Source: Photobacterium phosphoreum (GTDB lineage: Bacteria; Pseudomonadota; Gammaproteobacteria; Enterobacterales; Vibrionaceae). Taken from it: a stretch of 33,695 nucleotides of DNA. Position 1 is the first letter of the stretch, and every line of letters starts with the position of its first letter. The stretch spans positions 707,740 to 741,434 of the forward strand of contig NZ_MSCQ01000002.1 in NCBI RefSeq assembly GCF_002954725.1, read 5' to 3'. Below are positions 19,487-27,373 of this stretch, piece after piece. Below the pieces are notes generated by a model that made no database searches, was not told where the DNA came from, and worked only from the letters and a program-made list of their open reading frames with translations. The position numbers and the translations under genes were made by a program.

Positions 19487-19519
19487 AAACCCCTATCATT
19501 TAATAAACAATAGAGGTTT
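19487..19519 (-). terminator. Intrinsic terminator after the GNAT gene
   Basis: A 10-bp stem with one wobble (AAACCCCTAT 19487-19496 / ATAGAGGTTT 19510-19519), 35 bp past the stop of the minus-strand GNAT gene, with a T-rich minus-strand 3' side (TTTATTTT). Confidence 0.7.
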
Positions 19520-19553
19520 AATTTAATATATTGCTATTTAAAACAACGACAAA

Positions 19554-20021
19554 TTAAGCAGTAGTTTTAAAGCATTGGCGGGTTACATCGCCCCAGTATT
19601 CATCATGATAAATATCTTCAACAAATACCTCATTGGTGTAACTGCCAATCGCGCGTCGCCAAAAAGCAATCGCATTATCAGCACCCGCAATTTGCTTGCT
19701 TTGCCATAGACCTGGCATCATATCAAATAGGATATGGGCAAAACGCTGACCTGCTTTATTTTTACGGAACACTGGCACAACGTAGAAGTCACACACTTCG
19801 TAATGATCAACACTCTCGTTAGCAATCGCAGCTAACCCTGCTGGCTTACCATCAATATACAATAAATAGCCAGTAACATTACCTTCAATCGGGGTATCTA
19901 AAGCAAACTTACCCTCATCATCAGGCAGTTTCTTAGTTAATGGCGAAAACTCAGCTTCATAAGCTTGGGTTAAATTCAAATAGATCGCTAGATTGCTTGC
20001 ATTAACTGTGACTAGTTCCAC
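19554..20021 (-). CDS. GNAT-family N-acetyltransferase
   Basis: A 155-residue GNAT-fold protein. The central strand YEVCDFYVVPVFRKNKAGQR (about 74-93) is GNAT motif A, with the R/K-x-x-x-G-x-R type acetyl-CoA pyrophosphate loop, followed by an amphipathic helix and the NAIAFWRRAIG stretch of motif B. The acceptor substrate is unknown. The start is GTG with AAGGA seven bases upstream. It lies 11 bp after the LptA-like gene on the same strand and ends at a terminator, so the two form an operon. Confidence 0.87.
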   Translation of the reverse strand: MELVTVNASNLAIYLNLTQAYEAEFSPLTKKLPDDEGKFALDTPIEGNVTGYLLYIDGKPAGLAAIANESVDHYEVCDFYVVPVFRKNKAGQRFAHILFDMMPGLWQSKQIAGADNAIAFWRRAIGSYTNEVFVEDIYHDEYWGDVTRQCFKTTA

Positions 20022-20032
20022 GATAATTCCTT

Positions 20033-20521
20033 TTACTTAGTTTCTGGTAATAATTTAGTTTTCACCTGTTGAGACTTAGTACCCGTAGCCTTCATAAATT
20101 GTGCTTTAAGGTTATAACTAATTTCATTAGCACGAATAATATTACCATTTTGAATAACTTTTACGTTCTTCTTTAATACCATCATGCTATCAGAAGGCGT
20201 ATAGATGCCGTAACCAGATTCACCTGTGATCACTTTGCCATCTTCCATTACCCGTTTGAAGTAAGCAGGCTTGCCATACACTTCAATGGTTTTTAATTCT
20301 TTTGTTTTACCGTTTAATTTAATCACCGCTTTATCAGCTTTAATGGTGATACCACCCTGAACAATATCGACTTTATCGATTAGCGTAGTGGTATTATTTA
20401 CAACATCAACATCCTGCGTGACTGATGATAACTGAATCGGTAGCTGTGTCTCTGCTGTGGTAGCAAAAACAGATGTACTCAAAAGTAAAAGTAAAGTCGC
20501 AGTAAATAGCTGTTTTTTCAT
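20033..20521 (-). CDS. LptA/OstA-like periplasmic protein (stand-alone)
   Basis: A 162-residue protein with a signal peptide (MKKQLFTATL... ending VFA, about residue 20) and an OstA-like N-domain (about 25-150). IKADKAVIKLNGKTKE, VEGYGKPAYF-like (VYGKPAYFKR) and IRANEISYNLKAQFMKATG closely follow LptA, the periplasmic bridge that carries lipopolysaccharide to the outer membrane. The usual lptC and lptB neighbours are absent, so this is probably a paralogue of the main lptA rather than the canonical gene. That is an inference because the rest of the genome is not seen. It is co-directional with the GNAT gene 11 bp downstream. Confidence 0.82.
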   Translation of the reverse strand: MKKQLFTATLLLLLSTSVFATTAETQLPIQLSSVTQDVDVVNNTTTLIDKVDIVQGGITIKADKAVIKLNGKTKELKTIEVYGKPAYFKRVMEDGKVITGESGYGIYTPSDSMMVLKKNVKVIQNGNIIRANEISYNLKAQFMKATGTKSQQVKTKLLPETK

Positions 20522-20746
20522 TATTTATTATTCTCATCAAGTGATGCTAATTTTGCTGCGATAATACCAAAAAAATTAAGACGCTATCGCCTTACTTTAT
20601 TACTCTCTTGAAGTATATCGCTCTCTTTATATTCTAACTGATTTTTACACTTTTATCTTACAGCTATTTTTCTGGTGCAATTAATCCCCTCTACCCAATA
20701 AATATATTCTCTATAATCAATAAATTATAAATTCATAATAATACTA

Positions 20747-20802
20747 TGTTGCAGATACAACAAAAAGAAGGTAAATTAACACCTTATTGTTGTACAGGTA
20801 AC
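20747..20802 (+). promoter_or_regulatory. Candidate MarR operators upstream of the HlyD-type gene
   Basis: Two related dyads lie in the last 60 bp before the start codon: TGTTG-N6-CAACA (20747-20762) and TGTT-N8-AACA (about 20787-20802). In addition, TACAACAA (20756-20763) and TTGTTGTA (20787-20794) are exact inverse copies. MarR proteins bind such short palindromes and often control their own operon; the operon's third gene encodes a MarR protein. Confidence 0.45.
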
Positions 20803-20807
20803 AAAAA

Positions 20808-21857
20808 ATGAAAGAAAAAATTTATCAATACCTTATTTATATCGTACTCACTATCGTCAGTTGTTTTTCCCTCTTTTTATTGATAAGTGATAACGTTGCG
20901 CCATTTACCACTCAATCAACGTTATATCGTGCGGTTGCTAACATTTCACCACAAGTCTCGGGGGTTATTACCAATGTTGCCATTCAAAATGGTCAAGCTA
21001 TCCATCAAGGAGAGTTACTGTTTACTATCGACCCTGCGTCCTATGCGCTTAAAGTTCGTCAAGCACAAGCAGGTTTAACCCAAGCGGATCAAAACTATTC
21101 GGCGCAAACTCAACAATTAGTCACAGCTAGTCAACTTTTAAAACAACGACAATTACAATCACACAATGCGGAAACATCATTAGTTCGATTTAAGCAGTTA
21201 ATTAATAAAGGCTTAGTGACTCGCCAACAATTTGATGATGCACAAACACAAGCCGCGGTTGCAAACAGTGCTTATCAGGGGGCTAAAGCGGATGTATTAC
21301 GTATAAAAGCACTGCTGAATGGAAAATCTAACAATGCCGCGGTGGAATTGGCCCAAACTAAATTAGCTCAAGCGCAATTAGATCTTACTCATACTCACGT
21401 TATCGCACAAACGACAGGTACGATCACCAATTTACAATTACAAACAGGCAGTTATATCAGCCAAGGTACACCCGCTTTATTTATTGTGAATGAAAAGAAG
21501 GCTTGGCTAAGTGCTGATTTCAATGAGAAAGGCATGGATCACTTACAACCACAAGATGCAGTATATATTACATTTGATGCGATCCCTGGGAAGATTTTTA
21601 ACGGTGAAGTCAGTAGTCAAGATCGCGCAGAATTTGATGCTGAAAATCCTAATAATCAACTTTCAACCGTGGCTAACGATAAACATTGGCTCCGCGAATT
21701 ACAAAAAATCCGCACCCGCATTACCGTTAACGATCTTGATCCTACTCTGATTTCAGGGGCTAGAGCCAGTGTTATGGTACAAAGTAATGATCCAATCATA
21801 AATACGATAGCCTACGCTTGGATCAAATTAGTCGCTATTTTTCATTATATTTACTAA
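20808..21857 (+). CDS. HlyD/EmrA-type membrane-fusion (periplasmic adaptor) protein
   Basis: A 349-residue adaptor. It has one N-terminal membrane anchor (about 8-27), then half of a biotinyl-lipoyl domain (ISPQVSGVITNVAIQNGQAIHQGELLF, 46-72), an alpha-helical coiled coil (about 80-190) and the second lipoyl half with beta-barrel (from THTHVIAQTTGTITNLQ, 195). It would link an inner-membrane pump to an outer-membrane channel. It is first in a three-gene operon and is followed after 13 bp by a DUF2955 membrane protein, a recurrent pairing in which DUF2955/FUSC-like proteins act as the inner-membrane partner. No outer-membrane factor is encoded nearby. Substrate unknown. Confidence 0.9.
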   Translation: MKEKIYQYLIYIVLTIVSCFSLFLLISDNVAPFTTQSTLYRAVANISPQVSGVITNVAIQNGQAIHQGELLFTIDPASYALKVRQAQAGLTQADQNYSAQTQQLVTASQLLKQRQLQSHNAETSLVRFKQLINKGLVTRQQFDDAQTQAAVANSAYQGAKADVLRIKALLNGKSNNAAVELAQTKLAQAQLDLTHTHVIAQTTGTITNLQLQTGSYISQGTPALFIVNEKKAWLSADFNEKGMDHLQPQDAVYITFDAIPGKIFNGEVSSQDRAEFDAENPNNQLSTVANDKHWLRELQKIRTRITVNDLDPTLISGARASVMVQSNDPIINTIAYAWIKLVAIFHYIY

Positions 21858-21870
21858 ACGGTAAGGCGTT

Positions 21871-22857
21871 ATGCGATTGAATAAAAATGATATTAATGGC
21901 GCATTACGCATTGCGCTAACCATCACTGTTTGTATGTTAATCGGTAAATTAGCCCATTTTAATTCACCTGTTTACTTTGCACTTTATCCAACCATATTAA
22001 TGACCAAAGGACGTCAATTTTCATGGTCTGGTATTGCCCGTATGTTCTTTCCTACGTTTATCGCCGCCAGCACTGCGTTAATCGTGAGTAACTCGTTTTA
22101 TAATCATCCTTTTATTATTTGGACGATTAGCTTATTTTTCTTTGATTTTATGCGTCGTCGTGCCAATACGCAGGCGAAATTAAATCAATTATTAATGCCA
22201 ACCTTCAATTGGATTTTAATTATTATTTTTGCCCAGCATACTGATATGAATATGCCTATGAGAATTCATGAAATATTACTGGCGATGATAATTACAGCGG
22301 TCGTTGCCAAAACAATGATCTGGCTTTTCCCTGTCACAAAAAAAAAGCAACCATTAACACCAATGCCAACGTTTACGATTGGCTATAAACATCGATTCGT
22401 CACATTGGTACTATTGGGAATGAGTGTTGCTTTTTTAATGGTGGTTAATTTAATTTCTGCAACATTTTGTTTGGTCCCCGTTATTGCAGCAGCAACCCAA
22501 ATTAACCGCACGAACTATATAAAAACCATAAAGTTACGGTTTATTACCCAAGTTGGCGGTTGTATGATTGCGCTTATTTTTTCAATTATAATGATGGGGC
22601 ACCAAGACATTATTCCCTATTATGCATTTATCCTTGGTGGATTGATCTTTACCTTAGCGATAATGATGAGCACCAGTAAAGGACCGGAACAAAATATTCA
22701 TGCTGATGCTATATTAGCAACGGTATTGCCGATTCAACTCTATATCGGAAGTAATAGCCTTAATTTAGAGAGTACCTTTCTACGCGGGTGGGAACTAGCG
22801 GTAACTTTAGGTATATTATATTTGATCCATTTATTAAGTTTGATGAAGAGAGCGTAA
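21871..22857 (+). CDS. DUF2955 / FUSC-like inner-membrane protein
   Basis: A 328-residue polytopic membrane protein with two blocks of hydrophobic segments (about 10-155 and 175-325). The first segment, GALRIALTITVCMLIGKLAHFNSPVYFALYP, is typical of the DUF2955 group, distantly related to FUSC/AaeB aromatic-acid exporters. AGG five bases before the ATG supports the start. With the HlyD-type adaptor it likely forms an efflux pump. The stop TAA overlaps the MarR start (TAATG), indicating translational coupling. Confidence 0.85.
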   Translation: MRLNKNDINGALRIALTITVCMLIGKLAHFNSPVYFALYPTILMTKGRQFSWSGIARMFFPTFIAASTALIVSNSFYNHPFIIWTISLFFFDFMRRRANTQAKLNQLLMPTFNWILIIIFAQHTDMNMPMRIHEILLAMIITAVVAKTMIWLFPVTKKKQPLTPMPTFTIGYKHRFVTLVLLGMSVAFLMVVNLISATFCLVPVIAAATQINRTNYIKTIKLRFITQVGGCMIALIFSIIMMGHQDIIPYYAFILGGLIFTLAIMMSTSKGPEQNIHADAILATVLPIQLYIGSNSLNLESTFLRGWELAVTLGILYLIHLLSLMKRA

Positions 22858-23321
22858 TGCACCCAGTAATGACTAATATACCTGAATTGGACAGTAGCCT
22901 AAGTTTTACACTTGGGCTCACTTATAAGCAATTTAGAACGATTGCTAACCAATCTTTGAATACTCAATTCGATATCACCCTTGAAATGCTTGGTGCATTA
23001 CGGGTATTGGATCATTTAGGAGAAATTCCTCAACAAGCGGTTGCAGAAGCATTACAACGTGAACGATCTGTCACTAAACGCTTAATTGATAATTGTATTA
23101 AGCGTGATTTGATTGAAGCAAAAAAAAGCGACACCAATAAAAAAGCGCGCTATTTAGCCATTACAGCGAAAGGAGCAGCCATAAAACAACAAGCTGATGT
23201 CACTATAAAAGCGATCACGGCCGATTTTTATGCGCCACTTAATCAACAAGAGCAACAATTATTATTGTCTCTCTGCCGACGATTAATAAAACCAGATTTC
23301 ATTTTAGGCAACGATAATTAA
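22857..23321 (+). CDS. MarR-family transcriptional regulator
   Basis: A 154-residue winged-helix protein. The recognition part is visible as AVAEALQRERSVTKRLIDNCIKRDLIE (about 61-87), followed by the wing KKSDTNKKARYLAITAKG and a C-terminal dimerisation helix. It is the last gene of the HlyD-DUF2955-MarR operon, starting within the stop codon of the preceding gene. It is likely a local repressor responding to a pump substrate and acting on the dyads at 20747-20802; that target is an inference. Confidence 0.88.
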   Translation: MHPVMTNIPELDSSLSFTLGLTYKQFRTIANQSLNTQFDITLEMLGALRVLDHLGEIPQQAVAEALQRERSVTKRLIDNCIKRDLIEAKKSDTNKKARYLAITAKGAAIKQQADVTIKAITADFYAPLNQQEQQLLLSLCRRLIKPDFILGNDN

Positions 23322-23334
23322 CACCCCATTTATT

Positions 23335-23375
23335 ATCATTAGTTGCTAGTAAACAATCAATTAGCAACTAATGAT
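23335..23375. terminator. Long 14-bp inverted repeat after the MarR gene
   Basis: A perfect 14-bp stem (ATCATTAGTTGCTA 23335-23348 / TAGCAACTAATGAT 23362-23375) with a 13-nt loop, 13 bp after the MarR stop. There is no T-run on either side, so it is not a textbook terminator; it may protect a 3' end or be another kind of element. Confidence 0.45.
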
Positions 23376-23465
23376 CACCATTCCACCTGCATACCACACT
23401 CACACGACATTCTATTTGATACCTAATAGTCACGATCTTCTTCATCTAGATCCATGAGTAACTAT

Positions 23466-23477
23466 ATGTTATAACAT
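23466..23477. promoter_or_regulatory. Candidate Zur box upstream of the DUF1007-NicO operon
   Basis: The perfect 12-bp palindrome ATGTTATAACAT lies 67 bp upstream of the DUF1007 start. It matches the core of gammaproteobacterial Zur sites (consensus about AATGTTATAATATAACATT) and is identical to the core of the palindrome at 30190-30207 in front of the zinc ABC operon. Confidence 0.65.
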
Positions 23478-23544
23478 CACAAATACGTAATAATTACACC
23501 CTCGCAATTATCACTCATCAGATGATGAATATGGAGCTTCTCAC

Positions 23545-24207
23545 ATGCGCAGGAATGTCCTTTGCAGTTTTATACTATCAATCGCAGCATTATCACCCAT
23601 AACTAGCCAAGCACACCCTCATTCATGGATTGATATGAAGACTTATATTGAGGGCAATAATAATCAAATCACGGGCTTTAAGATGGTATGGACATTTGAT
23701 GCAATGACCACCGCTTATATGCTTGATGGTGAAGATATGTCGGCGGAAAATAAACAAAAAACGTTGAAAAATGTTGCTGCGTCCGTAATGGAAAACATGA
23801 AAAATGCGCATTATTTTACGTATTTTTATGATAATGAAACGCCAATTAAATACCATATTCCTGCTGGCGGTGAGTTCATTAAACCACGCGCCAAAGCCAC
23901 CCTCACTTTTGAGTTGCCATTAGCAAAACCGAAAACCGTCACTAAAGATTCACTGAAATTGTTAATCTTTGAACCTAGTTATTATGTAGATATGTCATGG
24001 GCTAACAAAAGTGACATCGTGCTGTCACCTGAATTAGCTAAAACCTGTAGCTTTAAGCTCATTGAACCACATCCAACCCCAGAACAAGTTACTTTTGCGA
24101 TGTCGCTTCCAGCAGATGCTGATCCTGATAATAAATTAGGCCAAGTGTTTACGCAGACGGTTCGGCTGTATTGTGATGTTAGTAACGCCTCGCCTTCCAC
24201 TAAATAA
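23545..24207 (+). CDS. DUF1007 family periplasmic metal-binding protein
   Basis: A 220-residue exported protein. The signal peptide ends at SQA (about residue 23), so the mature protein starts with HPHSW, a histidine motif at the very N-terminus that is a hallmark of DUF1007 proteins and a plausible metal site. The remainder is beta-rich (FKMVWTFDAMTTAYML, PRAKATLTFELPL). GGAG eight bases before the ATG supports the start. DUF1007 genes typically sit next to NicO-type transporters, as here (21 bp apart), and probably deliver or sense metal in the periplasm. A Zur-like box upstream suggests induction when zinc is short. Confidence 0.9.
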   Translation: MRRNVLCSFILSIAALSPITSQAHPHSWIDMKTYIEGNNNQITGFKMVWTFDAMTTAYMLDGEDMSAENKQKTLKNVAASVMENMKNAHYFTYFYDNETPIKYHIPAGGEFIKPRAKATLTFELPLAKPKTVTKDSLKLLIFEPSYYVDMSWANKSDIVLSPELAKTCSFKLIEPHPTPEQVTFAMSLPADADPDNKLGQVFTQTVRLYCDVSNASPSTK

Positions 24208-24228
24208 TACTAATTTAGGATCTACCGC

Positions 24229-25314
24229 ATGAAATCCGCCTATAACTCAACTTCAGAGGCTGATCACACTTCCTTGGCCTCATCATCTTGCTGCCACCAA
24301 CATGAGCACCACCACGAGACATGTCAGCATCATTCAGAGGTCACTGATGATGGCCATAATGCAGCATGCGAACATCACCACGCGGATGTTAGCCCCACTC
24401 CTATCTCTTGGTTAACTCGAACAGTGGTATTACTGTTGTTTCTTGGTAGTGGTTATTATTTATGGCTGCAATGGCCAGCGATGCTAATGACCAGCATTAA
24501 GTGGCAACGTGATATTAATGGTCAACTTAGTGATTTACTTTATGATGCCCAGCAAAACATAACTGCCGCTTATTCATTAGCAGGATTGAGCTTTCTTTAC
24601 GGTATATTTCACTCATTAGGCCCAGGTCATGGCAAGATGATTGTCACCACTTACCTTGCAACTAACCCTGCCAAAATAAAAGCCAGTTTAATCATGACGG
24701 TGGTATCGGCTTTTGTACAAGCTGTGGTTGCGATTACACTGGTTAGCATTCTATTAGTGTTTTTTAAATCGTCTATGCGCCAAGTGAATGATGCCGCAGA
24801 TCAATTCATTAGCTATAGCTTTATGGCAATGCTGTTGCTTGGGGTAATTGTTATTTATCGTAGTTTAAAGCAAGCATGGCAACTTAGATCGGCGCAACGT
24901 CACCACCATCATGATCATGGTGATGATTGCGGTTGCGGTCATAAACACTTCGCTAATGCTGATGAAATCAATAATGCCACCAGTTTGCGTGAATACATGG
25001 TGATTGTATTCAGCATTGGTATTCGCCCTTGTACTGGCGCTATTTTAGTGTTGTTATTTGCTAACATGGTTGGGCTTTATTGGCTTGGCGTTATCAGTGC
25101 GATTTTAATGGCAGTAGGTACTGCGCTGACAACATCAGGGATCGCATTACTGACCTTATCAGGTAAAAAGATTGTTAGTCGCTATTTAGCTACCAACCAA
25201 CGTCAACGTACAATGACCAGTATTATCGTTAAACTGATCGGAGGTATATTACTGGTGTTATTGGGTTTATTGCTACTTAATGGCCACAGCTATGGTATGT
25301 CGCCAGTGTTATAG
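24229..25314 (+). CDS. NicO/RcnA-type transition-metal transporter with His-rich termini
   Basis: A 361-residue inner-membrane protein of the nickel/cobalt transporter NicO group. The N-terminal 50 residues are rich in His and Cys (CCHQHEHHHETCQHH, ACEHHH). A membrane segment follows (63-81), then GIFHSLGPGHGKMIV (125-139) with the conserved H-x5-GHGK pattern, a cytoplasmic loop with HHHHDHGDDCGCGHKH (225-240), and GIRPCTGA (264-271). RcnA-type members export Ni/Co, but with DUF1007 and a Zur-like box a zinc-related role is likely; direction and metal are not settled by sequence. AGGA lies eight bases before the ATG. Confidence 0.88.
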   Translation: MKSAYNSTSEADHTSLASSSCCHQHEHHHETCQHHSEVTDDGHNAACEHHHADVSPTPISWLTRTVVLLLFLGSGYYLWLQWPAMLMTSIKWQRDINGQLSDLLYDAQQNITAAYSLAGLSFLYGIFHSLGPGHGKMIVTTYLATNPAKIKASLIMTVVSAFVQAVVAITLVSILLVFFKSSMRQVNDAADQFISYSFMAMLLLGVIVIYRSLKQAWQLRSAQRHHHHDHGDDCGCGHKHFANADEINNATSLREYMVIVFSIGIRPCTGAILVLLFANMVGLYWLGVISAILMAVGTALTTSGIALLTLSGKKIVSRYLATNQRQRTMTSIIVKLIGGILLVLLGLLLLNGHSYGMSPVL

Positions 25315-25344
25315 CGTTATCTTTTTCTTACATTATCTGAACGA

Positions 25345-25405
25345 AAAAAGGTTGAGTGGTAATCACTTTCAACGAGAAAGAGATAACAGTACACTCAACC
25401 TTTTT
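25345..25405. terminator. Bidirectional terminator with nested hairpin
   Basis: A perfect 14-bp stem (AAAAAGGTTGAGTG 25345-25358 / CACTCAACCTTTTT 25392-25405) encloses a 33-nt loop that holds its own small hairpin (CTTTC/GAAAG, about 25366-25380). It sits between the convergent NicO and flippase genes, with T-runs both ways. Confidence 0.8.
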
Positions 25406-25444
25406 ATTATACTGATACGCTCATTTTATTAATGAGTGTGCTGC

Positions 25445-26749
25445 TTAATCAACAGCAACTCCCTGACGTCGATAGTCACGCAAAATTTGCTGTTCCGCAA
25501 TGGTTGATAAAATAAACATCATCATATAACCAAAACCTAACGCAACAATAATAGCCACCACATTAGCGGTAAAGAGTGCTAATAAATAATAACTGACAAC
25601 CAAGGTTACAATCCCACTTAATCGAATCATTAAACTTAATGTAAATTTGCCATGGGCTTTTATATACGCCAACTGGTAAGCATTGAGCATCATGAAAATG
25701 AAGAAAATAGAAAAGTGAAGTAAGACAATTTCCGCACCTTTATATTGTGCAGGGAAAATAAACCCAATAATATCTTTACCGCCTAATAACATGACTAAGA
25801 AAAAGATCACACTCACTATGATTGCTAACCGATAGACCCAACGACGAATCGCTCGTATTTGAGCATGCTCTCCTTTGCGGACACTTTGTGATAATTCAGG
25901 TAATACAAAGCGATAAATAGGAAATACAAATAACATTGTCATGTAAGTAAAGATCGGCCTTACTACCACTTGGAAATCACCTAACTCATCTAAACTAAAA
26001 TGGGTGATCGTCAGCAGAACCGCGGCGTAAATCATCAGGATACTGGCCCCTGCTTCTAACGATGCGGTGAAACTTTTACGGACATAATTACGCATATTAG
26101 GATCAAGCTGAACCGTGGTTAATGGTTTGGTCGCTATCTGTTTTCTGCGTTTCCAATACATGAAATGGGCAACAACCAATGAAGAAACCATCACACTATA
26201 AAAAAGAGAAGCTAATGCGGTAAAATGGAACACATAATAACAACACACAAAGGTGACAACGTTAGATGTGGGCTCAATCCAAGTGACTTTATTTGATACA
26301 TCATATAGACGGTACATTGCAATTAAATTGGTAAAGTATATTTTTAATCCCATACCAAAAATAACGCCAACCATTTCAAAATAGCCAACATTAATATGAA
26401 GTTCGTGTTTTATATAAGGTAAAACCAACCCCCATGTAATTAACACCATCACAATTAAGCTAAAGCGGAATATATTTATAATATCATGATCGTTATGGGT
26501 TTGGCTGTATGTAACAACCATTGAAGATCGAAAGCCTGTCATTAAAATTAATGATAATGACACAATATCAATAACACTATTAAATAACGCTAAATCATCT
26601 TTTGCAACCCATTGTGCCAACCACACTTTAAACAAAAAACCAATAGAAATACTGGCTAATGTCGCCCAAATACCCGCAACAAATGCTGTTTTTAAGCGGG
26701 TTAATGTATCAACATCATCAACTAAAGGAATGGCCTGAGACTCTTTCAT
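25445..26749 (-). CDS. Wzx-like oligosaccharide flippase (MOP superfamily)
   Basis: A 434-residue polytopic protein with about 12 hydrophobic segments, the size and layout of polysaccharide biosynthesis flippases (MATE/MOP superfamily). Recognisable parts are the N-terminal TAFVAGIWATLASISIGFLF, the basic loop YWKRRKQ at mid-protein, PIYRFVLPELSQSVRKGEH, and the second-half segment block. It would move lipid-linked sugars across the inner membrane. No glycosyltransferase or polymerase gene lies nearby, so it is an orphan. The ATG has no strong ribosome site. Flippase versus another MOP member is not certain. Confidence 0.78.
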   Translation of the reverse strand: MKESQAIPLVDDVDTLTRLKTAFVAGIWATLASISIGFLFKVWLAQWVAKDDLALFNSVIDIVSLSLILMTGFRSSMVVTYSQTHNDHDIINIFRFSLIVMVLITWGLVLPYIKHELHINVGYFEMVGVIFGMGLKIYFTNLIAMYRLYDVSNKVTWIEPTSNVVTFVCCYYVFHFTALASLFYSVMVSSLVVAHFMYWKRRKQIATKPLTTVQLDPNMRNYVRKSFTASLEAGASILMIYAAVLLTITHFSLDELGDFQVVVRPIFTYMTMLFVFPIYRFVLPELSQSVRKGEHAQIRAIRRWVYRLAIIVSVIFFLVMLLGGKDIIGFIFPAQYKGAEIVLLHFSIFFIFMMLNAYQLAYIKAHGKFTLSLMIRLSGIVTLVVSYYLLALFTANVVAIIVALGFGYMMMFILSTIAEQQILRDYRRQGVAVD

Positions 26750-26861
26750 AGGTAATAACTATAAATAAACATATAGCTATGATACTGGATTTTTGGTGTG
26801 AGATCTCAAGCGAAAAAAAGATTTAATCAGCCACGCGTAAATTGTATTTTTATCGCTTTAT

Positions 26862-27080
26862 TTACAATGGCTTATTTTTTATAAATAACGCATAAAGCAC
26901 TTCAAATTCCGCACAATAGCGTTCTAAATGGCGAAACAAAAACTGAAGGTTATTATGACATCCATGACTAACACAATAACGGATCGTTCTTTCAATACTT
27001 TTTATTTTAAATCGTGCGAAAATCAAACGACATTTTAATTGTTGCTGCGGTAATAAGAAAAACTTAACGAATGAAACCAT
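26862..27080 (-). CDS. Small Cys/His-rich hypothetical protein, 72 residues
   Basis: I do not recognise the family. The frame MVSFVKFFLLPQQQ... contains four Cys and several His (YCVSHGCHNN, HLERYC), is basic, and uses codons like its neighbours. A TTGGA sequence about seven bases before the ATG is a modest ribosome site. It is the only open frame in the 600-bp gap between the flippase and zinc-receptor genes. The Cys/His content beside zinc genes invites, but does not prove, a metal link. It may be a chance frame. Confidence 0.4.
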   Translation of the reverse strand: MVSFVKFFLLPQQQLKCRLIFARFKIKSIERTIRYCVSHGCHNNLQFLFRHLERYCAEFEVLYALFIKNKPL

Positions 27081-27343
27081 TTTACATCCAAAAGAAGCAT
27101 GAGCTAATTATTGCGCGTATTCTAACAACTTTTATAATCCGATTAATCCACTTTAAATGGAATCAAAATTCTTAAAAAGATGCTACTGACGATCACCGTC
27201 ACTCTGCAAATAATAATGATAATAAAAAATGCCATTCATCATTGGGGAAATTTACTCTTAATTGAAAAAATAACCACCCACTCTTATTTATAGGTGATTA
27301 TTAATTCATCTTAAATTAAAACATCTTTAATATTTTGTTATTA
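27081..27343. other. Gene-free AT-rich spacer
   Basis: No gene, tRNA or strong hairpin is seen between the small Cys/His-rich frame and the end of the zinc-receptor gene. It presumably holds that frame's promoter. Confidence 0.4.
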
Positions 27344-27373
27344 AAATGCGTTTACTATTACTTTAACGCATTT
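27344..27373 (-). terminator. Hairpin at the end of the zinc ABC operon
   Basis: A 9-bp stem (AAATGCGTT 27344-27352 / AACGCATTT 27365-27373) that spans the stop codon of the receptor gene. Its minus-strand 3' side continues TTAATAAC, so the T-tract is weak. Confidence 0.45.
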
